Assembly (NCBI GenBank): GCA_903893955.1
Contig: CAITOG010000231.1
Coordinates: 1 to 11,449, forward strand
Reading direction: 5' to 3'
Source of the DNA: an uncultured Actinomycetes bacterium
Lineage (GTDB): Bacteria; Actinomycetota; Acidimicrobiia; Acidimicrobiales; RAAP-2
Length of the DNA: 11,449 nt
Part shown: piece by piece, positions 1 to 7,587 of the stretch
How the letters are laid out: each line of letters begins with the position of its first letter
Numbering within the stretch: the first letter of the stretch is position 1
The notes under the pieces: model-generated
Databases searched by the model: none
What the model was told of the DNA's origin: nothing
The model's input: only the letters and a program-made list of their open reading frames with translations
Translations under genes and position numbers: made by a program

Positions 1-960
1 GTCGGCGACCTGCGGTCGAAGCTGCGACCGACGCCGTCCCTCGACGTGGTGGTCGACGATCTGCTCGATCTGCGCTGGAGCGAGCTCGAGGAGGCCGAGG
101 ACCGGGCGGCCGGCATCGAGCCCGGCGACGGGGCGTCGTACCTGCTCCCCGGTGAGCTCGTCGACGCCATCATCGAGGCTTCTGGCTATCGCCGGGAGCT
201 CGAGGTGGAGGGGACCCATGAGTCCGAGGGCCGCCTCGAGAACTTGGAGCAGCTCGTCTCTGATGCTGCCTCCTATGAGACCGTCGAGGACTTCTTGTCG
301 ATGGTGGCCCTGGTTGCCGACTCAGATCAGCTCGGTGAGGTCACCGCTCGCGTCTCGCTCATGACGCTCCACATCGCCAAGGGTCTCGAGTACCTCGCGG
401 TCTTCTTGATCGGCATGGAGGAAGGGGTCTTCCCGCACAGCCGCTCGTTCGACTCTGGTGATCCAGCTGACCTCGAGGAGGAGCGCCGCCTCGCCTATGT
501 GGGCATCACGAGGGCACGCCGTCACCTGACCGTGAGCCATGCATGGAGCCGCACCCAGTGGGGCCAGGTCAACGACAGCCTGCCGAGCCGGTTTCTCGCC
601 GAGATCCCTGACCAGCTGATCGAGGAGCTGGGGACAACCAGGACCAGGAGAGCGAGCCGCGACTCGTGGTCCACCTCGACGAGCGACAGCTCGTGGGAGC
701 TGCCGAAGCGACACCGCGACGACGACGAGGGTGGCACCGTCTTCGGAGGAGGACGTGGTGCTCGCCCTGAGCCGCCGGCCTCCACCGGCGCCCATCTGCT
801 TGGACTCGAGGCAGGCGAGACCGTCGTCCACGACCGATGGGGTGAGGGACGGATCTTGAAGGTCTCGGGCGCCGGCGATCGGGCGACGGCGGTCGTCCGC
901 TTCCCAGGCGTGGGCGACAAGACCCTCATGTTGGCGATGGCGCCGCTGAAGAGGCCCTGA
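1..960 (+). CDS. pcrA: ATP-dependent DNA helicase PcrA/UvrD, C-terminal part (5' end outside window)
   Basis: This is the last 319 codons of a superfamily 1A 3'-5' DNA helicase; the frame is open from base 1, so the start and the Walker A domain lie upstream. Helicase motif V is visible as TLHIAKGLEY (about 364-393), followed by the family signature GMEEGVFPHSRS. Motif VI is EEERRLAYVGITRAR (475-519) and carries the arginine finger. A low-complexity Ser/Arg/Asp linker (about 630-760) leads to a C-terminal Tudor-like domain starting at GETVVHDRWGEGRI, which in PcrA contacts RNA polymerase. That tail favours PcrA/UvrD1 over Rep or UvrD2. In the family it unwinds DNA in nucleotide excision repair, replication restart and clearing of stalled polymerase. 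Its place upstream of sucCD-purNH resembles the mycobacterial uvrD1 locus. No oddity is seen apart from the window truncation. Confidence 0.95.
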   Translation, partial: VGDLRSKLRPTPSLDVVVDDLLDLRWSELEEAEDRAAGIEPGDGASYLLPGELVDAIIEASGYRRELEVEGTHESEGRLENLEQLVSDAASYETVEDFLSMVALVADSDQLGEVTARVSLMTLHIAKGLEYLAVFLIGMEEGVFPHSRSFDSGDPADLEEERRLAYVGITRARRHLTVSHAWSRTQWGQVNDSLPSRFLAEIPDQLIEELGTTRTRRASRDSWSTSTSDSSWELPKRHRDDDEGGTVFGGGRGARPEPPASTGAHLLGLEAGETVVHDRWGEGRILKVSGAGDRATAVVRFPGVGDKTLMLAMAPLKRP

Positions 961-1018
961 GGGCAGAGAACCGCCGCGTCCCCAGCGGCAAGGCGGGAGG
1001 TGGAAGAATGGTCTCCCG

Positions 1019-2347
1019 ATGTCTGAGCCACGGCCCCCTGCCCATGCGCGCTCTCGCGGCTCCGCGAGCAGACGCGTCGCCTCCTCCCGCTCAGGCAGCG
1101 GTGGCGGCGGTGGCGCACGACCCTCGGGCAAGCCCCCGGCACGGGTCTATCGCCGTCGGCGCATCATCGTCGGCCTGCTGGCCGCCCTGCTCGCGTTCTT
1201 GATCTGGCTGACCTTCTCGCTGGGCACAGCCTTGACCGACCCCTCGCTCGGAAGCTCGCTGATGCCACGATTCGCCGAGTGGGGCCGAAGCCACGGCATC
1301 GGCTTCGCGGTGAACTGGTTCGAGAAGGAGTGGTACGCCCTCAACCCTCCGAAGAAGGGTGGCAAGCCGCCTGCCGGATCGTTCACCGCCAAGGGTTCGA
1401 AGGACAAGGCCAGCACCTCGACCTGCCCTGACGCGCTGCCGGCACCCAAGCCGATGTCCACCCCGGCACAGCCGTCACAGCCCAACGAGGGCGTGTGGCA
1501 GCCAGTCGCTCGTCTCGTGGCCAACTGCGCCGCGGTCTACGTGACCTATGTGCGGCCAAACTCGGTCAACACGAGCTTCGTGGTGGGCCTGGCGTGGATG
1601 GATCCCAAGCTGGTCTCCGCCACCCTCTACTCAGGCAGCCAGATCCCAGGTGGTGGCCCGTTCAAGTTCACCGCACCGATCAACAGCACTGAGTCCCAGA
1701 CCCTCGTGGCGGCGTTCAACGCCGGCTTCAGGATGGGCGACTCGCTCGGTGGGTACTACACCCAGGGCAAGACGGTGGTGCCGCTCGTCGACGGACGGGC
1801 CTCGGCGGTCGTCTACAAGGACGGCACCATGAACGTCGCCGCTTGGAACCGCGGCGTCTCGATGACTCCTGATGTCGTCTCGGTGCGACAGAACCTGAGC
1901 CTGCTCGTCCAGCACGGCCAGCCGGTGGCTGGTCTCAACGCCAACGACACCTCGCAGTGGGGCGCGACGCTCGGTGGGACCGCGCTCGTGTGGCGCTCTG
2001 GCCTCGGGGTCACTGCCAACGGGGCGATCGTCTACGTCGGTGGCCCCGCGATGTCGCTCACCGACCTCGCCGATCTGCTCGCACGAGCTGGCTGCGTCCG
2101 GGGCATGGAGCTCGACATCAACACCGACTGGGTGAACTACGCGTACTTCAGCCCGGCACCTGGTCAACCGGCGACACCGGCCAACGGGACGCTCCTGCTC
2201 AGCGGGATGACCGGTGGCACGAGCCGCTATTTCCAGACCTGGTGGGCCAGGGACTTCTACACGATGTCAGCTCGATATCCGGCCAACTCGAGCGAGACCA
2301 CAACCTCGACGACTGGCCCGACCACGACCACGACCCGTCGAAACTGA
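1019..2347 (+). CDS. Membrane-anchored phosphodiester glycosidase-family protein
   Basis: A 442-residue protein resembling the NAGPA-type phosphodiester glycosidase family, which in characterised members removes a sugar from a sugar-phosphodiester. The N-terminus (1-47) is basic, Ser/Gly-rich and probably cytoplasmic. One hydrophobic segment (about 48-71) follows, so a type II membrane protein with an external catalytic domain is likely. Family-like blocks are AAFNAGFRM with GGYY (about 231-247), RSGLGVTANGAIVYVGG (326-342) and GCVRGMELDINTDW (358-371). The last block stands where many relatives have LDGGGS, so the substrate may differ. The C-terminus is a Thr-rich tail (425-439). The ATG at 1019 is chosen because no ATG, GTG or TTG in this frame was found in the gap back to pcrA. 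The good ribosome-binding site at 995-1003 sits 15 bases or more away and is better placed for an out-of-frame ATG at 1008. The gap to pcrA is 58 bases, so co-transcription is possible. The substrate is unknown; a surface glycan is a guess from the neighbours. Confidence 0.8.
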   Translation: MSEPRPPAHARSRGSASRRVASSRSGSGGGGGARPSGKPPARVYRRRRIIVGLLAALLAFLIWLTFSLGTALTDPSLGSSLMPRFAEWGRSHGIGFAVNWFEKEWYALNPPKKGGKPPAGSFTAKGSKDKASTSTCPDALPAPKPMSTPAQPSQPNEGVWQPVARLVANCAAVYVTYVRPNSVNTSFVVGLAWMDPKLVSATLYSGSQIPGGGPFKFTAPINSTESQTLVAAFNAGFRMGDSLGGYYTQGKTVVPLVDGRASAVVYKDGTMNVAAWNRGVSMTPDVVSVRQNLSLLVQHGQPVAGLNANDTSQWGATLGGTALVWRSGLGVTANGAIVYVGGPAMSLTDLADLLARAGCVRGMELDINTDWVNYAYFSPAPGQPATPANGTLLLSGMTGGTSRYFQTWWARDFYTMSARYPANSSETTTSTTGPTTTTTRRN

Positions 2348-2350
2348 GGC

Positions 2351-4471
2351 TCACCGCACGACGCCATGGCCGGCCCTCCACGGATGGACCGGGGAGTCGG
2401 CAGGGCACCAGGCTGGGGGAGCGAGGAGCCGGGAGGCCATCGTCCATGAGCCGCGCCACCATCCGGCGGGTGGCTTCGGCAGGCCGCTGAGGGTGGTGAC
2501 GTCGCTGTCGAGCGCGGCGGCATAGCGGACCTGGCCCGCCGGGCAGAGCCCGATGTTGTTGGTCATCTGGACCCTCACCCAGCTCGAGCGAGGGGCGCTC
2601 GGGTCGTTGGTGGGCGGCAGCCAGGTGGGGAATGAACCATCTGCGCCATTGAGTGATGTCTCGACTGGGGCTGATCTGATGCGACCGTCGAGCTGGGTCG
2701 CCTGCGACACCGCTTGTTGCCAGAGCGTCTCGGCGGTCCCGCCACCCGGGGCGGGGGCGAGCCATCCGGGATAGCCGGCGAGGACGACGCCCACGACCGA
2801 GGGCTGCTTGGCCAGCTGGGCGAAGGCCTTGGCCTCCTCGTTCACCGCCGTGGCGGGATTGGCGAGGAGGAACGACGCATCGAGCTCGGACGGCATGATG
2901 ACGAGGACCTGGGGGCGGACGTGTGCGACAGCGTCGAGCTGCTGGAGGAGCAGGAAGTAGCGGCTGACCTCTGGGCTGGCGGCGATGAGGTCGGACGGCT
3001 GCCACGCCGCCACCGTCATCGCCACCCCTGGTGTCGCTCCGAGCGACGCAGCCAGCCCTGGCTCGAGGTCGTAGCTCGGCGTGCCGCCGAGGACCAGGAT
3101 GCGCGTCGGCCCCGCCGCTCGTGGCGGGAGATCGAAGGGGACACTCGAGGAGAGCTGCCCAGACCCACGGGGCGCACCGTCGACACGAGCGGGCGGCGCC
3201 ACGTGCTGGTTGGCGATGGTGCCGAGCGCCACCGAGGGCGAGGTGGCGAAGAAGAGCGCCACCGCTGCAGTGGCTGAGGCAGCAAGCGAGACGCCGAGGC
3301 CTGGGAGCCGAGGAAGGCGTCTCGAGAGCACCGGGCGCTCGAGGAGGAACCAGCTCGTGACCGCGACGACCAGGGTCATCCCGACCCGAGCCACATTCAG
3401 GCCTGCACCGCTCAGGTGCCAGAAGGCCGGGAGCAGAAGGAAGATCGGCCAGTGGTAGAGGTAGACGCCGTACGAGATCCTCCCCAGGCCACGCAGCGGC
3501 GGGATGCTGAGGACTCGGGCGGTGGGAGAGGGGCGTGCCTGCGCGACGTCGGCGATCAGCACCGCTGCGAGCAGGCAGTAGACGAGGAACCCCCAGCGAT
3601 AGCCCCAGGTGGCCGTGGTGCTCGCTGCCCACCAGAACCATGCGAGGCCGAGCAGGCAGAGCGGTGAGGCGATGCCGAGCGCCCGGCGCAATCGAGGGCC
3701 TGGCTGCGGCCGGCACGCCGTGAGGTAGGCGAGTCCAGCGCCGATGAGCAGCTCCCACGCTCTCGACGTGGTGGCGAAGTAGCCCCACACCCACACGACG
3801 ATCGAGGGAGTACTCAGCGCCATCGCCAGGAGCGACGCTGTCCCGAGGAGGCCGCACACGATGAGGCCGGCTCCTCGCCACCGTCGACCGGCGGCGATGC
3901 CGATGGCCACCGTCACCAGGGGCCAGACAAGGTAGAACTGCTCCTCGATCGAGAGGCTCCAGCAGTGGGAGAAGGGCGACTCGCCCAAGAAGCTGCGAGC
4001 TGGGCTGGCGTTCTGCAGCATGTCGTACCAGTTGGCGACATAGACCAGCGCAGCGACCCCGCTTCGGCGCAGCTGGATCGTCGAGAGGTTGTCGGTGCCG
4101 AGCGTGCCAGCAACCCGCATGGCGAGAGGGGCGGCCACCATGACGCCGATGATCATGGCGGCGAGCGCCGGCAGGAGCCGGCGAGCTCGCCGGATCCAGA
4201 AGGCGCCCAAGGCGATCGCTCCTGTGACGGCTCGCTCCTCGAGCAGGAGCGAGGTGATCAGGAAGCCAGAGAGGACGAAGAACAGGTCGACGCCGAGGAA
4301 GCCACCGGTGAGCAGGAGGCCTCTGGGCGCGTCGGTGCTGAGGATGCCGAGGTGGAAGGCCAGCACCGCAGCGATGGCGAGGGCGCGAACGCCATCGAGG
4401 CCCGGGAGGTGTCGACCCCGCACTGCGAGGTCACTCTGTGCCGTCGTGTCCGTCGACGACGGCATCGTCAT
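2351..4471 (-). CDS. OafA-type acyltransferase 3 with a degenerate SGNH domain
   Basis: A 706-residue integral membrane O-acyltransferase. Residues about 20-405 form the multi-helix acyltransferase-3 domain: LDGVRALAI with His40, GVDLFFVLSGFLIT (60-73), the RRARR loop (94-98), HCWSLSIEEQFYLVWP (169-184), ISYGVYLYHWP (332-342) and ERP (378-380). These are the usual acyl-transfer motifs, so this domain looks intact. Residues about 455-706 align with the external SGNH-hydrolase domain of OafA-like proteins, but block I GDS reads GGT (462-464) and block V DGIH reads NNIG (638-641). The Ser, Asp and His of the triad are therefore all replaced. In the family, acyl groups move from a cytoplasmic donor across the membrane to a cell-surface sugar. 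The start lies 1 base after the dprE2 stop with only a weak ribosome-binding site, so translation is probably coupled. The context suggests acylation of an arabinan-containing glycan or its lipid-linked precursor; this is inference. Confidence 0.92.
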   Translation of the reverse strand: MTMPSSTDTTAQSDLAVRGRHLPGLDGVRALAIAAVLAFHLGILSTDAPRGLLLTGGFLGVDLFFVLSGFLITSLLLEERAVTGAIALGAFWIRRARRLLPALAAMIIGVMVAAPLAMRVAGTLGTDNLSTIQLRRSGVAALVYVANWYDMLQNASPARSFLGESPFSHCWSLSIEEQFYLVWPLVTVAIGIAAGRRWRGAGLIVCGLLGTASLLAMALSTPSIVVWVWGYFATTSRAWELLIGAGLAYLTACRPQPGPRLRRALGIASPLCLLGLAWFWWAASTTATWGYRWGFLVYCLLAAVLIADVAQARPSPTARVLSIPPLRGLGRISYGVYLYHWPIFLLLPAFWHLSGAGLNVARVGMTLVVAVTSWFLLERPVLSRRLPRLPGLGVSLAASATAAVALFFATSPSVALGTIANQHVAPPARVDGAPRGSGQLSSSVPFDLPPRAAGPTRILVLGGTPSYDLEPGLAASLGATPGVAMTVAAWQPSDLIAASPEVSRYFLLLQQLDAVAHVRPQVLVIMPSELDASFLLANPATAVNEEAKAFAQLAKQPSVVGVVLAGYPGWLAPAPGGGTAETLWQQAVSQATQLDGRIRSAPVETSLNGADGSFPTWLPPTNDPSAPRSSWVRVQMTNNIGLCPAGQVRYAAALDSDVTTLSGLPKPPAGWWRGSWTMASRLLAPPAWCPADSPVHPWRAGHGVVR

Positions 4472-4472
4472 C

Positions 4473-5237
4473 TCAGCCAGGCATCCGGCGCCATGCGAAC
4501 GCAGGCAGGTGGCGAAGGACCAGGAAGACGGCCTTCAGGATCGGCGGGGTCCAGATGACCTCTGCTGAGGAGCCCAGCCCCTTGACGATGTTGTCGGCGG
4601 CCACCTCGGCGGTGGTCGTGAAGGGGATCTCCTTCATGCCTTCGGTCATCTTGGTGTGGACGAAGCCGGGCCTGATCACCTGCACCTTGATCCCCGACGA
4701 GCGGACCGAGTCGGCGAAGCCGATGGTGAACGCGTCGAGGCCGGCCTTGGTGGAGCCATAGGAGAAGTTGGCTCGACGCACACGGACGCCGGCCACCGAT
4801 GAGAACACGGCGACGTGGCCGGACCCCTGGGCGATCAGGCGGGTGCGAAGCGCGGCGAGAGCGGCTGCCGGCCAGGTGAGGTTCACATCGAAGAGCTCGA
4901 TGGTGGCTGACGGGTCGTCCTCGGTTGTCGACTGCTCGCCCAAGAGCCCCACGGCGATGAGCACCAGGTCCACGCTGCCGCCGGCCGCGGCGATGCCGGC
5001 GTCGACTGTGGCGGCTGCGCTCGAGGGGTCGGACGCCTCCATCGCGACGAGCTCGACGGTGGTGGCACCGGCCGCCTTCAAGGTGGCAGCAGCTGCGGCG
5101 AGGCGCTCCTCGTTGCGACCGGCGAGGACCACCGTCTTGGTCCGATCAGCGGCGAGCTTGGCCACAACGGCCAGGGCAATGTCAGAGGTCCCGCCGAGGA
5201 CGAGGACCGACTGGGGTTGGCCGAACGCGTTCTGCAT
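4473..5237 (-). CDS. dprE2: Decaprenylphosphoryl-2-keto-ribose reductase DprE2
   Basis: A 254-residue short-chain dehydrogenase that reduces decaprenylphosphoryl-2-keto-ribose to decaprenylphosphoryl-arabinose with NAD(P)H, working as a pair with DprE1. The nucleotide loop is LVLGGTSDIAL (12-22), the DprE2 form rather than the usual TGxxxGIG. AVGLLG (95-100) and Asn119 follow. The catalytic set is Ser146/147, Tyr160 and Lys164, inside RVRRANFSYGSTKAGLD (152-168), which is nearly the same as remembered for mycobacterial DprE2. The length matches the family. The C-terminal LRHLPAFAWRRMPG is also typical. The ATG at 5237 has an AAGGAG site (5246-5251) 8 bases upstream. It lies 29 bases after dprE1 and 1 base before the acyltransferase, in one operon. 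A generic SDR is unlikely given the motif match and the adjacent dprE1. Confidence 0.95.
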   Translation of the reverse strand: MQNAFGQPQSVLVLGGTSDIALAVVAKLAADRTKTVVLAGRNEERLAAAAATLKAAGATTVELVAMEASDPSSAAATVDAGIAAAGGSVDLVLIAVGLLGEQSTTEDDPSATIELFDVNLTWPAAALAALRTRLIAQGSGHVAVFSSVAGVRVRRANFSYGSTKAGLDAFTIGFADSVRSSGIKVQVIRPGFVHTKMTEGMKEIPFTTTAEVAADNIVKGLGSSAEVIWTPPILKAVFLVLRHLPAFAWRRMPG

Positions 5238-5266
5238 TGCTGCTGCTCCTTAGGTGTGGTGGTGCC

Positions 5267-6622
5267 CTAGGCGGGCGGGGTCAGTCCGATGCGCCTGGTC
5301 AGGTCCGACGACAAGATGCCGTCAGGGTCGACCCGATGGCGCACAGCGTCGAGCTCACTGGCTCGTGGGTACATGGTGGCGAACATCTCCGGCGAGAGCC
5401 GAGAGTCCTTGGCCAGATAGAGGCGGCCGCCGGCCTCAGCGACCATCTCGTCGAGGCGGTCGAGGACGCTCGGGAGTTGGGGCGGACCAATCGGCACGTC
5501 GAGCGCCAAGGTCCAACCCTCCAGCGGGAACGACAGCGGGCCCGGGTTGCCAGGGCCGAAGCGCTTGAGCACAGCCAAGAACGATGGGACTCGTTCTGAG
5601 GAGAGGACCTCAATCGCTCGACGGACGACGTCGCCATGCGCGTCGTCGACAGCGAACTGGTACTGGAGGAACCCTCGGTGGCCGTGGAGCCGGTTCCACC
5701 AGGCGACGCCGTCGAGCGGGTGGAAGAAGGCGCCGATCGAATGGAGCTCGCCGTCGGCCTTCTTCGGGGCACGACGGAACCAGGCCTCGTTGAAGGCGCT
5801 CATCGAGAGGCGGTTGAGCAGGCCAGAGGGTGGCGTGATCGGCACTGTGAGCAGCGTGCCGCCTGGCGGGGCGAGCGGCGAGCGAGCGGCCTTGCCTTGG
5901 AGCATGTCGGCGGTGGCGTGCTCGCCTCTCGTCAGGACGCCGCGACCGAGGCGTGGCCCGCTCGTCATGCAATCCACCCATGCGACCGAGTAGCGGTAGC
6001 GGTGATCGCCGGTCGCCATGGCGTCCATGACGCCGTCGAGGTTCTCGAATCGCTCGGTGTCGACGCTGACCCAGCTCGTCTCGATCGGTAGGAGTCTGAT
6101 GGTCGCCTCGGTGACGATCCCGGTGAGCCCCATGGCGCCCGCAGTGCCCCAGAACAGTGCCGGGTCGCTCTCAGGGGTGACCTCGAGGTCACCTGAGGGC
6201 GTGGCCAGGCGGAGCCTGGTCACATGGTTCATGAAGGAGCCCTCGACGTGGTGGTTCTTGCCGTGGATGTCGGCGGCGATGGCACCACCGATGGTGACCT
6301 GCCGGGTGCCGGGGGTGACCGGGACGAAGAAGCCGGCTGGGATTGAGACCGCCAGCAGCTCGTCGAGCGAGACCCCGGCGCCGGCGGTGATCAGGCCGGT
6401 GTCCGGATCGATGGGAGAGAGGTGCCAGAGCCCGCGGTTCGAAACGACGGTGCCACCCGCGCACTGTGCTGGATCGCCGTAGCTGCGACCGAGACCTCGT
6501 GCGATCACGCGATCGTGCTGGAGCGCGCTCGTGACCTCGCTGTCGCTGCGTGGACGTTCGACGACAGCCAGCGAGGGTGCCGTGTTGCCCCATCCGGTCA
6601 AGAGCTCGCGTGGGCTGCTCAT
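5267..6622 (-). CDS. dprE1: Decaprenylphosphoryl-beta-D-ribose 2-oxidase DprE1
   Basis: An FAD-dependent oxidase that converts decaprenylphosphoryl-ribose to the 2-keto intermediate, the first half of the C2 epimerisation to arabinose. The ATG at 6622 gives 451 residues and forms an ATGA overlap with the ubiA stop. An ATG at 6655 (462 residues) is possible, but it lies inside ubiA and neither start has a clear ribosome-binding site. Visible are ARGLGRSYGD (FAD-binding, about 41-50), TIGGAIAADIHGKNHH with His120 (equivalent to M. tuberculosis His132), LKRFGPGN (352-359) and LYLAKDSR with catalytic Lys405 (equivalent to Lys418). In the segment GWTLALDVPI, Ala373 takes the place of M. tuberculosis Cys387, the residue covalently trapped by benzothiazinones. 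Otherwise the active site looks intact. It is the second gene of the minus-strand operon, between ubiA and dprE2. Confidence 0.95.
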   Translation of the reverse strand: MSSPRELLTGWGNTAPSLAVVERPRSDSEVTSALQHDRVIARGLGRSYGDPAQCAGGTVVSNRGLWHLSPIDPDTGLITAGAGVSLDELLAVSIPAGFFVPVTPGTRQVTIGGAIAADIHGKNHHVEGSFMNHVTRLRLATPSGDLEVTPESDPALFWGTAGAMGLTGIVTEATIRLLPIETSWVSVDTERFENLDGVMDAMATGDHRYRYSVAWVDCMTSGPRLGRGVLTRGEHATADMLQGKAARSPLAPPGGTLLTVPITPPSGLLNRLSMSAFNEAWFRRAPKKADGELHSIGAFFHPLDGVAWWNRLHGHRGFLQYQFAVDDAHGDVVRRAIEVLSSERVPSFLAVLKRFGPGNPGPLSFPLEGWTLALDVPIGPPQLPSVLDRLDEMVAEAGGRLYLAKDSRLSPEMFATMYPRASELDAVRHRVDPDGILSSDLTRRIGLTPPA

Positions 6623-7488
6623 GCGTAGAGGCCGATCAGCATCAAGATGACCCATGCCGCGCCGAGGCCCTGCAGGACGCGGTCGTGGAAGGCGAGGTCC
6701 TCAGGTGTGCCACCGTCGCCTCGGTCGAGGAGCCGGAGGACGTGGAGAGCGGCGATGACGACGGGGACCACCGTCAGCTGGATGTAGATCTCACGGCCGT
6801 GCGCCCGGTTGAGCAGTCCCGTCGACTCGAAGGCCCACAGGCAGTACCCGGTGATGGAGATGGTGGCGCACAAGATAAGAGTGCTCTCGAGGAAGCTGTG
6901 CGTGTACTCCTTGAGCACCGCACGTCGCTCGCCCTCAGAGGTCGCCGAGGGCATCTCGGCCAGTCGCTTGCCGGTGACGATGAAGAGCGCGCCGAAGGAG
7001 ATCACGACTACGAACCAGACTGAGAGCTTGGTGTTCGTCGCAGCCCCACCACCGGTCGCACGGAGCACGAAGCCTGATGCCACGCAGGCCAGCTCGATGA
7101 CCGGCACGGTCTTGAGCCCCATCGAGTACGCCGTCGTGATCGCTGCGTAGGCGACGAGGGTCACCGCAAGCTGCCAAGTGGCAGCGAAGCCACCGAGGGC
7201 GAGGCCAGCGGCCAGCAAGACGAAGGAGGCGGGCCATGCGACAGAGATCGGCAGAGCTCCCGACGCGATCGGTCGGCGGGACTTCTTGGGGTGCAAGCGG
7301 TCTGCCTCGACGTCGCGGATGTCGTTGAACAGATAGAGGCTCGAGGCCACCAGGCTGAATGCGAAGAACGCGACGACGGTCTTGAGCAGGACGGTGCCGT
7401 GGAGCAGGGTGCCGGCGGCCGCCGGAGCGACCGCGACGAGCACGTTCTTGACCCACTGCTTGGGTCGCATGGCGGCGACGAGCGCCAA
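6619..7488 (-). CDS. ubiA: Decaprenyl-phosphate phosphoribosyltransferase (UbiA family)
   Basis: An integral membrane UbiA-family enzyme that transfers 5-phosphoribose from PRPP to decaprenyl-phosphate, the committed step to decaprenylphosphoryl-arabinose (Rv3806c-type). The first Asp-rich motif is [20 protein letters not shown] (55-74 from the TTG start). The loop MRPKQWVKN (7-15), YSMGLK (121-126), TGKRLAEM (172-179) and [12 protein letters not shown] (262-273) all match the actinobacterial DPPR-synthase subfamily. Eight to nine hydrophobic segments follow. The start is uncertain: TTG at 7488 and ATG at 7470 both lack a ribosome-binding site. The frame stays open and codon-biased back to a stop at 7585-7587, giving up to 31 more residues, but the only early candidate there is ATC at 7581. 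The stop overlaps the dprE1 start. Function is firm; the N-terminus is not. Confidence 0.92.
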   Translation of the reverse strand: MALVAAMRPKQWVKNVLVAVAPAAAGTLLHGTVLLKTVVAFFAFSLVASSLYLFNDIRDVEADRLHPKKSRRPIASGALPISVAWPASFVLLAAGLALGGFAATWQLAVTLVAYAAITTAYSMGLKTVPVIELACVASGFVLRATGGGAATNTKLSVWFVVVISFGALFIVTGKRLAEMPSATSEGERRAVLKEYTHSFLESTLILCATISITGYCLWAFESTGLLNRAHGREIYIQLTVVPVVIAALHVLRLLDRGDGGTPEDLAFHDRVLQGLGAAWVILMLIGLYA

Positions 7489-7587
7489 GGCCAGGGCGAC
7501 GACAGACCGCGACCCTGTCCCGGCCGCCGGGGCGGGCAGCCGCTCGGGGCGCGGCTCGAGAGGTGGGGTTTGGTCGCTGATGCATCA

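Noticed and set aside
971..996. CCGCC...GGCGG hairpin after the pcrA stop as a terminator
   Set aside because: The stem is short with internal mismatches and no T-run follows.
1088..1117. GGC/GGT-rich run as a DNA repeat
   Set aside because: It is a short poly-glycine stretch within the glycosidase N-terminal linker, without regular repeat units.
322..1131. Open frames of 269 and 206 codons antisense to pcrA
   Set aside because: Products are low-complexity and the pcrA frame on the other strand carries motifs V and VI and the Tudor-like tail.
2199..3881. A 560-codon open frame on the minus strand, and several long plus-strand frames (for example 3965-4558), overlapping the acyltransferase gene
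   Set aside because: They have Arg/Pro/His-rich products without family motifs, as expected from stop-poor high-GC DNA; the acyltransferase frame carries clear motifs throughout.
6623..6655. Upstream ATG of dprE1 at 6655
   Set aside because: It lies inside ubiA without a ribosome-binding site; the ATG at 6622 forms the usual ATGA overlap and gives a normal length.
7578..7587. Perfect 10-bp palindrome TGATGCATCA beside the putative ubiA promoter, possible operator
   Set aside because: About ten such palindromes are expected by chance in a window of this size and the symmetry does not extend further.
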